A program made the position numbers and the translations under genes. A stretch of 48,895 nucleotides of DNA from Nanobdellota archaeon (lineage in GTDB: Archaea > Nanobdellota > Nanobdellia > PEZQ01). Positions 21,720 to 30,414 of the stretch are shown here, piece after piece (position 1 is the first letter of the stretch; each line of letters opens with the position of its first letter). Location of the stretch: the NCBI GenBank assembly GCA_018220985.1, contig JAAOXS010000007.1, forward strand, positions 1 to 48,895, in the 5' to 3' direction. The notes below the pieces were generated by a model that saw only the letters and a program-made list of their open reading frames with translations, did no database searches and was not told the origin of the DNA.

Positions 21720-22146
21720 TGATGTTTACATTGGCATAAAAAACCAGTCAGTAATCACTAGTGTTATTGCTCATTATTATGATAGTGTTCAAGAGTTTGA
21801 GGAAAGATTGGATGGTTTGATGAAGTTACGTCATGAATTTAGCATTACCAAAGTTGGTTTTTTGGATGATTTGATGGATTTTGTTCAAGAGTACGCTAAT
21901 CTTAAACAGCAAATTCCAATTGTTAAATTTAAGGCTTTGAATTATAAGAAGATTAAGAAGAAATTGAAGAAGAAAGTTAAAGCGAAAAAGGTTGAGATTG
22001 AATTTAAAAAAGCGAAGAAAGTTGCTGAAGTTTTGAAGAAGGAAAGCCAACCAAAGCCTGTTAGGGAATCTAATGATTTGATAAGGATTAAGAATTTCAG
22101 AAAAGAGTTGGAAAGTCTTAACAAGCAAATTTCAAATTTAACCTAA
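21712..22146 (+). CDS. Hypothetical Lys-rich coiled-coil protein (start 21712; ORF track 21661)
   Basis: MNNDVYIGIKNQSVITSVIAHYYDSVQEFEERLDGLMKLRHEF...; 8-nt overlap with the upstream gene suggests translational coupling. Confidence 0.7.
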   Translation: MNNDVYIGIKNQSVITSVIAHYYDSVQEFEERLDGLMKLRHEFSITKVGFLDDLMDFVQEYANLKQQIPIVKFKALNYKKIKKKLKKKVKAKKVEIEFKKAKKVAEVLKKESQPKPVRESNDLIRIKNFRKELESLNKQISNLT

Positions 22147-22205
22147 TTTTTTTTGTTAGGGATAGGTTTAAAAATTGTTTTTTTCTTATTATTTTTTGTT
22201 TTATT

Positions 22206-22384
22206 GCGGGGATAGCCAAGCGGTCAAAGGCGTTAGGCTCAAGAACAACTCTTTCTTTTTAAAAAGAAAGAATTGGGAGAAGAAAAATTCCATTAATAAT
22301 CTTGAGCGCTGAAACTTTCGGGTTGATGACTTTGAGAAACCTAATCTCTCAGTGAGTTCGCAGGTTCGAATCCTGCTCCCCGCA
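22206..22384 (+). tRNA. tRNA-Leu(CAA) with ~95-nt intron (about 22244-22338) at position 37/38
   Basis: Acceptor GCGGGGA/TCCCCGC+A, D arm GCCAAGCGGTCAAAGGC, anticodon stem TTAGG/CCTAA with loop CTCAAG|A, variable arm TCTCTCAGTGAG, T arm GCAGGTTCGAATCCTGC. Confidence 0.9.
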
Positions 22385-22445
22385 CTATTTTTTTTCTCTC
22401 CCCACAAAAGAAATTAATAAATTCACGAGATTGTTATGATTACGT

Positions 22446-23432
22446 GTGAAAGAAGCATTATTTTATTCTAAAGAATTGGATTATTTGAAGTGCGAGTTAT
22501 GCGCGCATAATTGTATTATAAAAGAAGGCAAGACTGGTTTGTGCGGTGTTAGGAAGAATGTTGATGGAAAACTGTTTAGCATTTCATATGGTAGGATTAT
22601 TTCTCCGCAAATGGATGCTATTGAAAAAAAGCCTTTATACCATTTTTTTCCAGGGTCAAAAACTTTTTCATTTGGCACTTATGGGTGTAATTTTAAATGC
22701 GTTTTCTGTCAGAATCATCATTTAAGTTATAATGTTCCTGAAAATTATGAGAATTATGATTACACTACTGCTCAGGAGGTTGTTAGTTTAGCTAAAAAAT
22801 TTGGCGCTCACAGTATTGCTTACACGTATAATGAGCCAACTGTTTTCGCAGAATTCATTTTAGAAACTGCACGATTAGCGAAAAATTCTGGTTTAAAAAA
22901 TGTGATGGTAACAAATGGTTACACTAATCCCGCGCCAATTAAGGAATTGTGCCTGGTGATTGACGCTGTTAATATTGATTTAAAATCTTTTTCAAACACG
23001 TTTTATTCTAAGAACTGCAGTGCAAAATTAAGTCCCGTGAAGCAAGCAATTGAACAATATCATAAAAATGGTGTTTGGGTTGAAATAACTAATCTTGTTA
23101 TTCCAGGAGAGAATGATTTGAAAAAAGATTTTGAACACGTTGCGCGCTGGATTGCGAGTGTTAATAATTCAATTCCTTTACATCTAACAAGGTTTTATCC
23201 TTTTCATAAAATGGTTGATAAACTTCCAACGCCGATTAAGACTTTGGAGTATGCTAAAGAAATATGCAGTGAATTTTTAGATTATGTTTATGTTGGGAAT
23301 GTTAGCGGAGAACATAATACTTTTTGCAGTAATTGTGGTAAAAATCTTATTAAACGTTCTGATTTTTCTGTTAAAACTTTTATGAGAAGAGGTGAGTGCA
23401 GTTGCGGGGCAAAATTGCAGGGTTGTTTTTAG
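22446..23432 (+). CDS. amrS: AmmeMemoRadiSam system radical SAM enzyme (GTG start)
   Basis: FGTYGCNFKCVFCQNHHLS (CxxxCxxC), LKCELCAHNCIIKEGKTGLCGVRKN, YNEPTVFAEFILETARLAKNSGLKNVMVTNGY. Confidence 0.95.
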   Translation: MKEALFYSKELDYLKCELCAHNCIIKEGKTGLCGVRKNVDGKLFSISYGRIISPQMDAIEKKPLYHFFPGSKTFSFGTYGCNFKCVFCQNHHLSYNVPENYENYDYTTAQEVVSLAKKFGAHSIAYTYNEPTVFAEFILETARLAKNSGLKNVMVTNGYTNPAPIKELCLVIDAVNIDLKSFSNTFYSKNCSAKLSPVKQAIEQYHKNGVWVEITNLVIPGENDLKKDFEHVARWIASVNNSIPLHLTRFYPFHKMVDKLPTPIKTLEYAKEICSEFLDYVYVGNVSGEHNTFCSNCGKNLIKRSDFSVKTFMRRGECSCGAKLQGCF

Positions 23433-23902
23433 TATTTTTAATAACTTCTGTTTTTGGCATTACTAAAACGTACAATGAATTATTAGTGATAACCGAATTC
23501 CCTGAAATAGTGGTTGATAATGAGTTTTCTTTCCCTGTTAACATAACTAATTTAATTAATAAAACGCGTTTTCTTGAAGTTTATTCTTATGTTTATGAAG
23601 GGAGTAATTGTGTTTCAGGTTCTTGGACAAGTAATTTGCAAATACTTGAATTCGCCCCTTACGAGTTAAAAGAGTTAAATTTAACAAACTTTCTTGAACC
23701 AGTTAATGGTTTGTACGCTGTAAAACTTAGGATAAGAGAAAACACTAAGGATTTGGATTTGAAATCGTATTTAACTATTAACCAAACCCTTAAAAAACCA
23801 AACAGCATTACTGGTTATTCAATGATTGCGAAAACAGTTGCTTACGCAGGATTATCATTGGCGGGTTTAGTTGCTCTTTATGTGGTGATGAAAAAATTAT
23901 GA
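23396..23902 (+). CDS. Secreted/cell-surface protein, signal peptide and C-terminal TM
   Basis: N-terminal KIAGLFLVFLITSVFG; C-terminal NSITGYSMIAKTVAYAGLSLAGLVALYVVMKKL; N-glycosylation sequons NIT, NLT, NQT. Confidence 0.75.
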   Translation: MQLRGKIAGLFLVFLITSVFGITKTYNELLVITEFPEIVVDNEFSFPVNITNLINKTRFLEVYSYVYEGSNCVSGSWTSNLQILEFAPYELKELNLTNFLEPVNGLYAVKLRIRENTKDLDLKSYLTINQTLKKPNSITGYSMIAKTVAYAGLSLAGLVALYVVMKKL

Positions 23903-24321
23903 CTTTTAAAATTCGTGCAATGCTTGAAGGCGCTGCAAAACACAGTGACCCTGAAAAAGCTAAAGAGGCTTTATCTAATTACTTGAAAGAACTTGTTAAT
24001 GTAATGAATCAACGAGAAAGCATAACCGTTCTCGCGGATAAATTAGAAAAACCTAAACTTACTGGTGATAACATTTTCACAAATTTTGTTGAAGTGACTG
24101 TTGAAATCAAAAATTTTTCAGGTATGTTAGGTTTCATAATTGATTTCGGACCAATTAACATTGAAATTTTGGAACCTGAAGGTGTTGTAAAAATAGATTC
24201 AGGTGAGCTTGAAGGAGTGACTAATGATTTTATAGCAAAAATTCACGAGTATGACAAACGGCTTAAAGCAATTACAGCTGCCTTCTTGAAACTTCAGAAA
24301 ACCACGCAGAACAAGAAATAA
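23899..24321 (+). CDS. Conserved hypothetical protein
   Basis: Intact 140-aa ORF with 4-nt ATGA overlap with the upstream gene; no motif recognised. Confidence 0.65.
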   Translation: MTFKIRAMLEGAAKHSDPEKAKEALSNYLKELVNVMNQRESITVLADKLEKPKLTGDNIFTNFVEVTVEIKNFSGMLGFIIDFGPINIEILEPEGVVKIDSGELEGVTNDFIAKIHEYDKRLKAITAAFLKLQKTTQNKK

Positions 24322-24350
24322 AAACGTTCAAGCCTTCAAATCATATTTAC

Positions 24351-24370
24351 GTTTCGAAACATATATAAAT
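24351..24370 (+). promoter_or_regulatory. BRE/TATA promoter of the S-layer gene (palindrome GTTTCGAAAC followed by ATATATAAAT)
   Basis: Purine-rich BRE-like cgaaac directly followed by a strong TATA box; implies a ~120-nt leader before ATG 24518. Confidence 0.75.
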
Positions 24371-24409
24371 TTGCTGATAGTGATTATTAAATAGAAGTAT
24401 TCCACGAAA

Positions 24410-24510
24410 GAGGGGTTCAGGTGCGTTATTTAAGACACTTGAAACGAAATAGGATGCTTTCACATTCATAGTCAATTTTTTAACTCAAACCCCTCCGGAG
24501 AGGTAGGTGA
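24410..24510 (+). promoter_or_regulatory. Structured 5' leader of the S-layer gene with competing pairings and a strong SD (AGGTGA, 24505-24510)
   Basis: GAGGGGTT (24410-24417) complements AACCCCTC (24488-24495); CCTC (24492-24495) also pairs with GAGG (24500-24503) over a CGGA loop beside the SD. Confidence 0.55.
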
Positions 24511-24517
24511 ATAAAAA

Positions 24518-26986
24518 ATGCAAGAAGAATTTAAATTAAAAATAAAAAGAACGGCTAAAAAGTTAGCAGCAGTTGGTACAGGCGCCCTCGTGGCGGGTAT
24601 GACACTAACTGGAGCTGCTTTCGCAGCGGACTTAAGTGGCCTACCAGCACCAATTGTGTCAAGCGGAGCGTTTGATGCATATGTGGTGGTCGGAACAAAC
24701 GCAGCAACAATTGATGTTGCTGGAGCAATTGAATTATCAACTGCTTTCGGGCAGTTGGCAACAACTACAACAGGAGCAGAAGGTCAAGCAACATTGGAAG
24801 TTGAAGTTTTCACAGGTGAGACTTTAGCAGCAATGAACGTGGATAACACTGTTGCTGAACCTTTGTATCACAGTGACGCAAATTGGGAAGGAACAACGTA
24901 CACAGCAGCAAATTCTAATTTGAATATTTTGAATGACGTGGTTTTTTCAGGAACAGATAATGAAGCATACAATGCAACAATTTCGTTAAAAGTAGATGAT
25001 GACTTTGTTGAGATTACAAAAGAGAATTTAGCATTAAGAATTAATGCATCAACAGATAGTGATAATGTTATTGAAATTACATTAACCACTAATAGAACAA
25101 CAACTGCTAAATTCTTGGAAGGAGATAGTATTAATTGGTTTGGAACACTATTTGAAATAGTTGACCTTACTACTGATGGAAACGTTACATTAGGTAATAC
25201 TGAAACAGTAACTGCGTATAAGGATGAGTCTTTCACAATTGGAGGACAAACATTTACATTGAAACAAGTTGCAGATGCAACAGTTGTTATTCTTGATGCG
25301 AATAGTGACATTCAATACATTAACTCAACTTACTCAACAATTGGTACAATACAACTAAAAACTACAGGTATTCAGAATGTTCCAGGTTATGAAAAAGTAA
25401 CTTTTGAAACAATTGAGAGCAGTTTCACTTTTGCTGTAGGAGATGTTTTTCCAGTAAATAGTGGTGCTGACGGATTCATTGTTGATTCAATGACTGTTAA
25501 CATAACAGATCCTAACATTGATTCAGCAATTGTTTTAAGAAACAATGAATCATATACATTAACTAGCAAAACTGATAAAGCAAGTATTATTGCAGGATTA
25601 GAGTTTTCTTACACTGATAACACTGGAAACGCGAACACTCTTAAAACAACCCTTGCAGATGGTGGTACGGGTCAAATTAACATATCAGAAACAAATGGGG
25701 TTACAATAACTTTTGACCCTATTGATGATCCAATCAACACAGAATTGGATATTGTTGGTGATATAGCCTCATTACCAGGAGCTTTGTTTAAAACATATAA
25801 TGCAGGAACTGAGCAATTAACAACAGTAACTGATTTGACAAATACAATGTCAGTCAATATAACAAGTTCAAGTGATGCACTATATATTGTGGATGGGGGA
25901 ACAAGCTATTTTGAAATGAAAATGCTTGGTGTCGGTAACGAGTCAATAACCTGGTATTATCCAGATGTTAATACTAGTATAAGTAGACCAACATCTTGGG
26001 TTCAGTTAGGATATAACATTAACTGGACAACACCTTCAGGTGTCGTTGTAGATACAGCTTTAAACACAACAAGAGTTGCAGCAGTGAGAATTGATATAGA
26101 CGCTAGTACATATTATGGAAGAAATGATGTATCATGGGCAGCAGCTAAGTTCTCTGATTACGGAGCAAAAATTAGTTGGAGTGGTAGTTCAGTTACGGTT
26201 ACAGAACCAAATGGAAACAGTTTAACAGCATTAATTGGTTTTAAAACTAATGATGACGCATATTTCAATGAGAAAGCTTCTCTTAAATATAACAGTGTAA
26301 CACTAACTGCAACAGGAAATACGACTAGTGGAACTTACAAATACCAAACAACGGATTATGATTCATTGATTGGTTTTTGGAGTAATCTAGGAAGTGTAGC
26401 GGGACGATATACAATTAACGGAACTTTCATTGACCAAACAATTGCAATGGTGATTTCACAGAAGGAGTTATCAGTAGGTATTGGTGCAGTAGCTCCTCAA
26501 ACAAAAACATTAGACACGGACGAAACAACTAGCACATATGCAAACAGTCATGTATTTGGTAATACAACAGTTACACTTGTTAGTGGTGCTGGTTCATCAG
26601 TTACTGTTAATAAAGTAACACCAGGATTCGCTAAATTGGACGCTGACATAACTACAACTACATTAGCTAAACCAGTTGTTCTAGTTGGAGGTTCATCAGT
26701 TAACACATTAGTCAAGAACTTAATTGACAATGGTTTGATGAGCTTTACAGACTTGATTGCTCAAGGTGAAGGACACGCGCAAATCGACTTAGTTGAAAAC
26801 GCGTTCAACAGCCAAACCGCACTTGTCATCGCTGGTTACACTGGAACAGATACATTAATGGCTGCAAGAGCAGTTACAGGCGCAATGCTAAATGGACAAC
26901 CATTTGGATTCACAACACACAACGTAACATCTTTGTTATTAAACACTGGAGTTACAGCAGTTAATGACGTAGCAGTAGTTAGTTAA
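24518..26986 (+). CDS. S-layer protein
   Basis: KKLAAVGTGALVAGMTLTGAAFAADLSGLPAPIVSSGAFDAYVVVGTNAATIDVAGAIELSTAF (archaeal S-layer N-domain); C-terminal VENAFNSQTALVIAGYTGTDTLMAARAV; Thr-rich, many NxT/S sequons. Confidence 0.93.
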   Translation: MQEEFKLKIKRTAKKLAAVGTGALVAGMTLTGAAFAADLSGLPAPIVSSGAFDAYVVVGTNAATIDVAGAIELSTAFGQLATTTTGAEGQATLEVEVFTGETLAAMNVDNTVAEPLYHSDANWEGTTYTAANSNLNILNDVVFSGTDNEAYNATISLKVDDDFVEITKENLALRINASTDSDNVIEITLTTNRTTTAKFLEGDSINWFGTLFEIVDLTTDGNVTLGNTETVTAYKDESFTIGGQTFTLKQVADATVVILDANSDIQYINSTYSTIGTIQLKTTGIQNVPGYEKVTFETIESSFTFAVGDVFPVNSGADGFIVDSMTVNITDPNIDSAIVLRNNESYTLTSKTDKASIIAGLEFSYTDNTGNANTLKTTLADGGTGQINISETNGVTITFDPIDDPINTELDIVGDIASLPGALFKTYNAGTEQLTTVTDLTNTMSVNITSSSDALYIVDGGTSYFEMKMLGVGNESITWYYPDVNTSISRPTSWVQLGYNINWTTPSGVVVDTALNTTRVAAVRIDIDASTYYGRNDVSWAAAKFSDYGAKISWSGSSVTVTEPNGNSLTALIGFKTNDDAYFNEKASLKYNSVTLTATGNTTSGTYKYQTTDYDSLIGFWSNLGSVAGRYTINGTFIDQTIAMVISQKELSVGIGAVAPQTKTLDTDETTSTYANSHVFGNTTVTLVSGAGSSVTVNKVTPGFAKLDADITTTTLAKPVVLVGGSSVNTLVKNLIDNGLMSFTDLIAQGEGHAQIDLVENAFNSQTALVIAGYTGTDTLMAARAVTGAMLNGQPFGFTTHNVTSLLLNTGVTAVNDVAVVS

Positions 26987-27021
26987 AGACGAAAAAACAA
27001 TAGCCGTAAAAAAAATATAAT

Positions 27022-27069
27022 GGAAAGGTTTGATACCTTTTCCCTTTTTTCTTTTTTTTTTCTTTTTTT
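27022..27069 (+). terminator. Hairpin plus T-rich tract downstream of the S-layer gene
   Basis: GGAAAGGT-TTGAT-ACCTTTTCC (one bulge) followed by CCTTTTTTCTTTTTTTTTTC... Confidence 0.7.
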
Positions 27070-27147
27070 CTTTGGTACAGCTTTCTTTTGAAGAAAGGTG
27101 TGTAGCGATACGTATAAAAAACAAGGATTTCTCAACTTAAAATAATA

Positions 27148-27468
27148 ATGATTAAAAACTTTTTTAATTCAGTTGAATTCAAAGCAGTTATTACTCTTGG
27201 AGTGTTAATAATTTTTTTAGGCGTTTTGTTTATTGATTTTAATATGGGGCGGAAGGAACAATTATTAGAAGAGTACAATAATTCTTGTATAGAATTATCT
27301 GCTGATATGGATCAGTATTTTAATGAAAGCGTTGATTTATCATGTTCTTGCTATTATGAATCTGTTAACACTGGTATTGGAGAGCTTGACGCGAGCACGG
27401 TTCCAATGTGTTCTTGTGATTGTTTGCGTAATGGTGTTTTATTTAAAGTTGCAATAAGATCTGTATGA
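27148..27468 (+). CDS. Small single-TM, Cys-rich extracellular protein
   Basis: N-terminal TM VITLGVLIIFLGVLFIDF then CIEL...SCSCYYES...PMCSCDCL. Confidence 0.65.
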   Translation: MIKNFFNSVEFKAVITLGVLIIFLGVLFIDFNMGRKEQLLEEYNNSCIELSADMDQYFNESVDLSCSCYYESVNTGIGELDASTVPMCSCDCLRNGVLFKVAIRSV

Positions 27469-28487
27469 TAATTAACGATTTGGGAATTCTTGAGTATTAT
27501 ACTAAATCTAAAGGTATTAGTGGCGAAATCAAATCTTTTCCTAAGGATTTTGTTGTTGAGGAAATAACTCCTCAAGGCTTGGTGTGCAGTGTGAATTATT
27601 CTTTAAAACAACGGTTTAATGATTTTTTTTTCAAGTTTAGAACTAGAAAAAAGTTTGTTCGCGCTACTCTTGTTAAAAAAGATTTAACAACTTTGAAGTG
27701 TGTTAGACTTTTAGAAAAACGTTTTGGAAGAGTGGGTTATGCAGGTATTAAGGATAGGAAAGCTGTTACCTCGCAGAGAGTTAGTTTTTTTTCAAAAAAT
27801 TTTGAGTCTTTTAATGGTAGTGATTTTTGCTTAAAAAATTTTGAGTATAATCATAATAGGATAGCTCCTGGAAATTTGAGGGGTAATGTTTTTTCGTTAA
27901 GAGTTCGTAATAATTTAAATGGCGTGCAAAGTTTTGTTGATGAATTAATTGGTAATAACATGTTTTTACCTAATTTTTTTGGAGTGCAAAGGTTTGGAAT
28001 TGAGAAAAATACTCATAAAATAGGTTTGTTATTAGTTAAGAGAGAGTTTGAGAAAGCAGGTGAAGTGCTTGTTCGTTCTAATGGTTTTTTTGAAAAAAAA
28101 TTCAAAGAGAATTCAAGTGATTCTGTTAAAGCATTCCGTTTGTTAGGTAATCGAATTTTAACTTTTTACGTTCACGCTTTACAGTCATACATTTTTAATA
28201 ATGCTTTATCTAAAATGATTATTTCAGGTGATCAAAAAAAACATCTTTCACTTCCCGGTTTGCATTCTAAACCTTGCAAATTTGTTAAACAACAATTAAA
28301 TATTTTGAAAATTTCAACTCGTGATTTTAACATTCCGGAATTACGTGTTAAAGTTGCTGGTTTTGAAAGAAAGTCTTTTATGAGAGTTCATGATTTAAGA
28401 GTAAGTGAGAAAGAGGACTTGGCATTGAATTTTCGTTTGGATAAGGGGTGTTATGCATCAATAATTTTAAATGAGTTATGCAAATAA
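27465..28487 (+). CDS. truD: tRNA pseudouridine(13) synthase TruD
   Basis: FPKDFVVEEITPQG, FGRVGYAGIKDRKAVTSQRVSFF (catalytic Asp region), NFFGVQRFG. Confidence 0.96.
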   Translation: MIINDLGILEYYTKSKGISGEIKSFPKDFVVEEITPQGLVCSVNYSLKQRFNDFFFKFRTRKKFVRATLVKKDLTTLKCVRLLEKRFGRVGYAGIKDRKAVTSQRVSFFSKNFESFNGSDFCLKNFEYNHNRIAPGNLRGNVFSLRVRNNLNGVQSFVDELIGNNMFLPNFFGVQRFGIEKNTHKIGLLLVKREFEKAGEVLVRSNGFFEKKFKENSSDSVKAFRLLGNRILTFYVHALQSYIFNNALSKMIISGDQKKHLSLPGLHSKPCKFVKQQLNILKISTRDFNIPELRVKVAGFERKSFMRVHDLRVSEKEDLALNFRLDKGCYASIILNELCK

Positions 28488-28498
28488 TTTATTGAATA

Positions 28499-29782
28499 AT
28501 GCTTAAAGAATTATTAATATTGGTTGGAGTTGTTTCTTTATTTGTTAATCTTTATTGGTTAATGTTGTATTTTACTTTTAAAAATCATCTTAAAAAAGAT
28601 AAGCGTTGTAAGGGGGATAAGTTGGTTTCCATTCTTGTTCCAGCATTTAATGAAGAGAAATCCATTAAAAAATGTTTGACAAGTCTTGTTTCATTGGATT
28701 ATTCTAAGAAATTGCTTGAAATAATTGTTATTGATGATGCGAGTACTGATAATACTTTTAGTATTGCTTCAGCGTTTGTAAAAAAGTATTCTTTTGTTAA
28801 ATTGATTAGAAGTAAGAAGAACACTGGGAAAAAAGGAGGTGCTTTAAATCTTGGTTTGAAAAAAATTAAGGATGAATCAAGGATTATTGTAGTGCTTGAC
28901 GCGGACTCTTTTATTCATAAGAACACTTTAAAAAAAATGCTTCACTTTTTTGATGAAGGTTATGATGCTGTTTCAATGCGTTATATGCCTTGGAATAGGA
29001 AGTCAATTCTTGCTAAAATGCAAGTTTTTGAGTACATGTATTCAATTCTTTGGAGAAAACTATTATCAGTTATGGATTCCATGTACGTTACTCCTGGCGT
29101 TTTTTCAGCTTATTCTTTTAAAGCTTTGAAAGATGTTGGTTTTTTCAGTGAGGATTGTTTTACTGAGGATATGGAGTTAGCACTTAAATTGCAGAAAAAA
29201 AAGTATAGGATTGCTTATTCTTTTTCAACAACTGCTTACACTACTGTTCCAGTAAAATTACGACCTTATGTTAAGCAGAGAGAGCGCTGGTATCGTGGTT
29301 ATATTGATTCTTTAAGAAGGCATAAGGATATTTTTTTTAACAGGGGTTTAGGTTCTTTTGGTAATGTTTTAATGCCTCTTAACTTGTTTTCCACTGTTCT
29401 TGTAATTTTTATTTCTTCTTTGTTTTTCATAACTTTTTTGAATACTGTTTTTAATTTTTTGAATTGGGCGTACAAATTTTATTTGATTAATTTTGATTTA
29501 CAAACTTATTTTGTAGGAGTATTTGACACTTCATTAAGCGTGATTTTTCAAGATTTTGTTAAAAACTTTTTTTTGAATTTGGATTTATTGAGTTTTATAA
29601 CTGTTTTCTCAATTTTTTTTGCAGGTGTGATGTTGTTTATAGTTAAAAGAACAACTAAAGAAGCTCAAGGTAAGGATTTATTGCTTTTCCCAATATTTCT
29701 TGTTTTTTACTTACCTTTAAATAGTGTTTTATGGTTGTATTCTTTAACACTTGAGTGTTTGGGTATTAGAAGAAAATGGTGA
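28499..29782 (+). CDS. Processive membrane glycosyltransferase family 2
   Basis: VSILVPAFNEEKSIKKCLTSL, VLDADSFI, FTEDMELALKLQ, KQRERWYRG (QxxRW) and TM segments at both ends. Confidence 0.93.
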   Translation: MLKELLILVGVVSLFVNLYWLMLYFTFKNHLKKDKRCKGDKLVSILVPAFNEEKSIKKCLTSLVSLDYSKKLLEIIVIDDASTDNTFSIASAFVKKYSFVKLIRSKKNTGKKGGALNLGLKKIKDESRIIVVLDADSFIHKNTLKKMLHFFDEGYDAVSMRYMPWNRKSILAKMQVFEYMYSILWRKLLSVMDSMYVTPGVFSAYSFKALKDVGFFSEDCFTEDMELALKLQKKKYRIAYSFSTTAYTTVPVKLRPYVKQRERWYRGYIDSLRRHKDIFFNRGLGSFGNVLMPLNLFSTVLVIFISSLFFITFLNTVFNFLNWAYKFYLINFDLQTYFVGVFDTSLSVIFQDFVKNFFLNLDLLSFITVFSIFFAGVMLFIVKRTTKEAQGKDLLLFPIFLVFYLPLNSVLWLYSLTLECLGIRRKW

Positions 29783-30414
29783 GTGCTACGCAGAATAATC
29801 TTGTAAAATTATTATTCTTGAATTGTATAATTGTTTCATTTATTTTTGTAACTGCAAGTGCTTTATCAGGTTATACAATGAATGTTAGGGAGCAATCCCT
29901 TCTTTCAAGATTAACGGTTTTGGAAGAGGATATTTACGAATTTGAAACAATTGATTTAGAATCCGAAAATGTTACTTTTGAAGTGTATTCAATTATTCCT
30001 TTGATAAGCGGGGTTAATCATGATTTGAAAAATTATGCGCGTCAGAACATGATTAGACAAAGTTTTTATGAGAAACAAGATGAAAAATTAGTAAGTTTAT
30101 CTGTTCTTTACATGAAAACTATTAAGCAAGTTTTGAAGGATAGGCTATTAATACAACTTTTTTGCACTTATGATAGTGCTTCTTGTGATTATGAGAATTT
30201 TGTGTTGTCATATTTGATGAAAAAGTATTCTGATAAATTAATAGTTTTATATTTTGATGGTGATTCAACGCATCCTCTTATTAGAATGATAAAAGATAAG
30301 TACGTTGTTGAAAATTTTCCTTTTATGATTATAGATGACGAATTAGTTTATGGTTTTCTAAATGCTCAAGAATTGGAAAAGGTAATATTACAATATGTTA
30401 GTGAAAGTGCTTAG
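29776..30414 (+). CDS. Membrane-anchored protein with possible thioredoxin-like C-terminal domain
   Basis: N-terminal TM; LIQLFCTYDSASCDYENFVLSYLMKKYSDKLIVLYFDGDSTHPLIRMIKDKYVVENFPFMIIDDELVYGF resembles a thioredoxin fold, with CTYDSASC rather than CxxC. Confidence 0.5.
   Translation: MVSATQNNLVKLLFLNCIIVSFIFVTASALSGYTMNVREQSLLSRLTVLEEDIYEFETIDLESENVTFEVYSIIPLISGVNHDLKNYARQNMIRQSFYEKQDEKLVSLSVLYMKTIKQVLKDRLLIQLFCTYDSASCDYENFVLSYLMKKYSDKLIVLYFDGDSTHPLIRMIKDKYVVENFPFMIIDDELVYGFLNAQELEKVILQYVSESA

Noticed and set aside
22309-22337. Possible box C/D guide RNA inside the tRNA-Leu intron (CTGA at 22309-22312, TGATGA at 22324-22329)
   Set aside because: Box order and an 11-nt spacer would only fit an internal D'/C' pair, and no convincing outer C and D boxes were found.
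22201-22407. 68-aa minus-strand ORF over tRNA-Leu (contains SAGSRIRTCELT)
   Set aside because: A classic spurious translation of a tRNA gene; the tRNA fold is complete.
24868-25311. 147-aa minus-strand ORF antisense to the S-layer gene
   Set aside because: Ser/Val-rich low-complexity translation mirroring the Thr/Asn codons of the S-layer gene; no motif or SD. Other antisense ORFs (e.g. 13260-13553, 39450-39812, 43055-43513) were rejected for the same reason.
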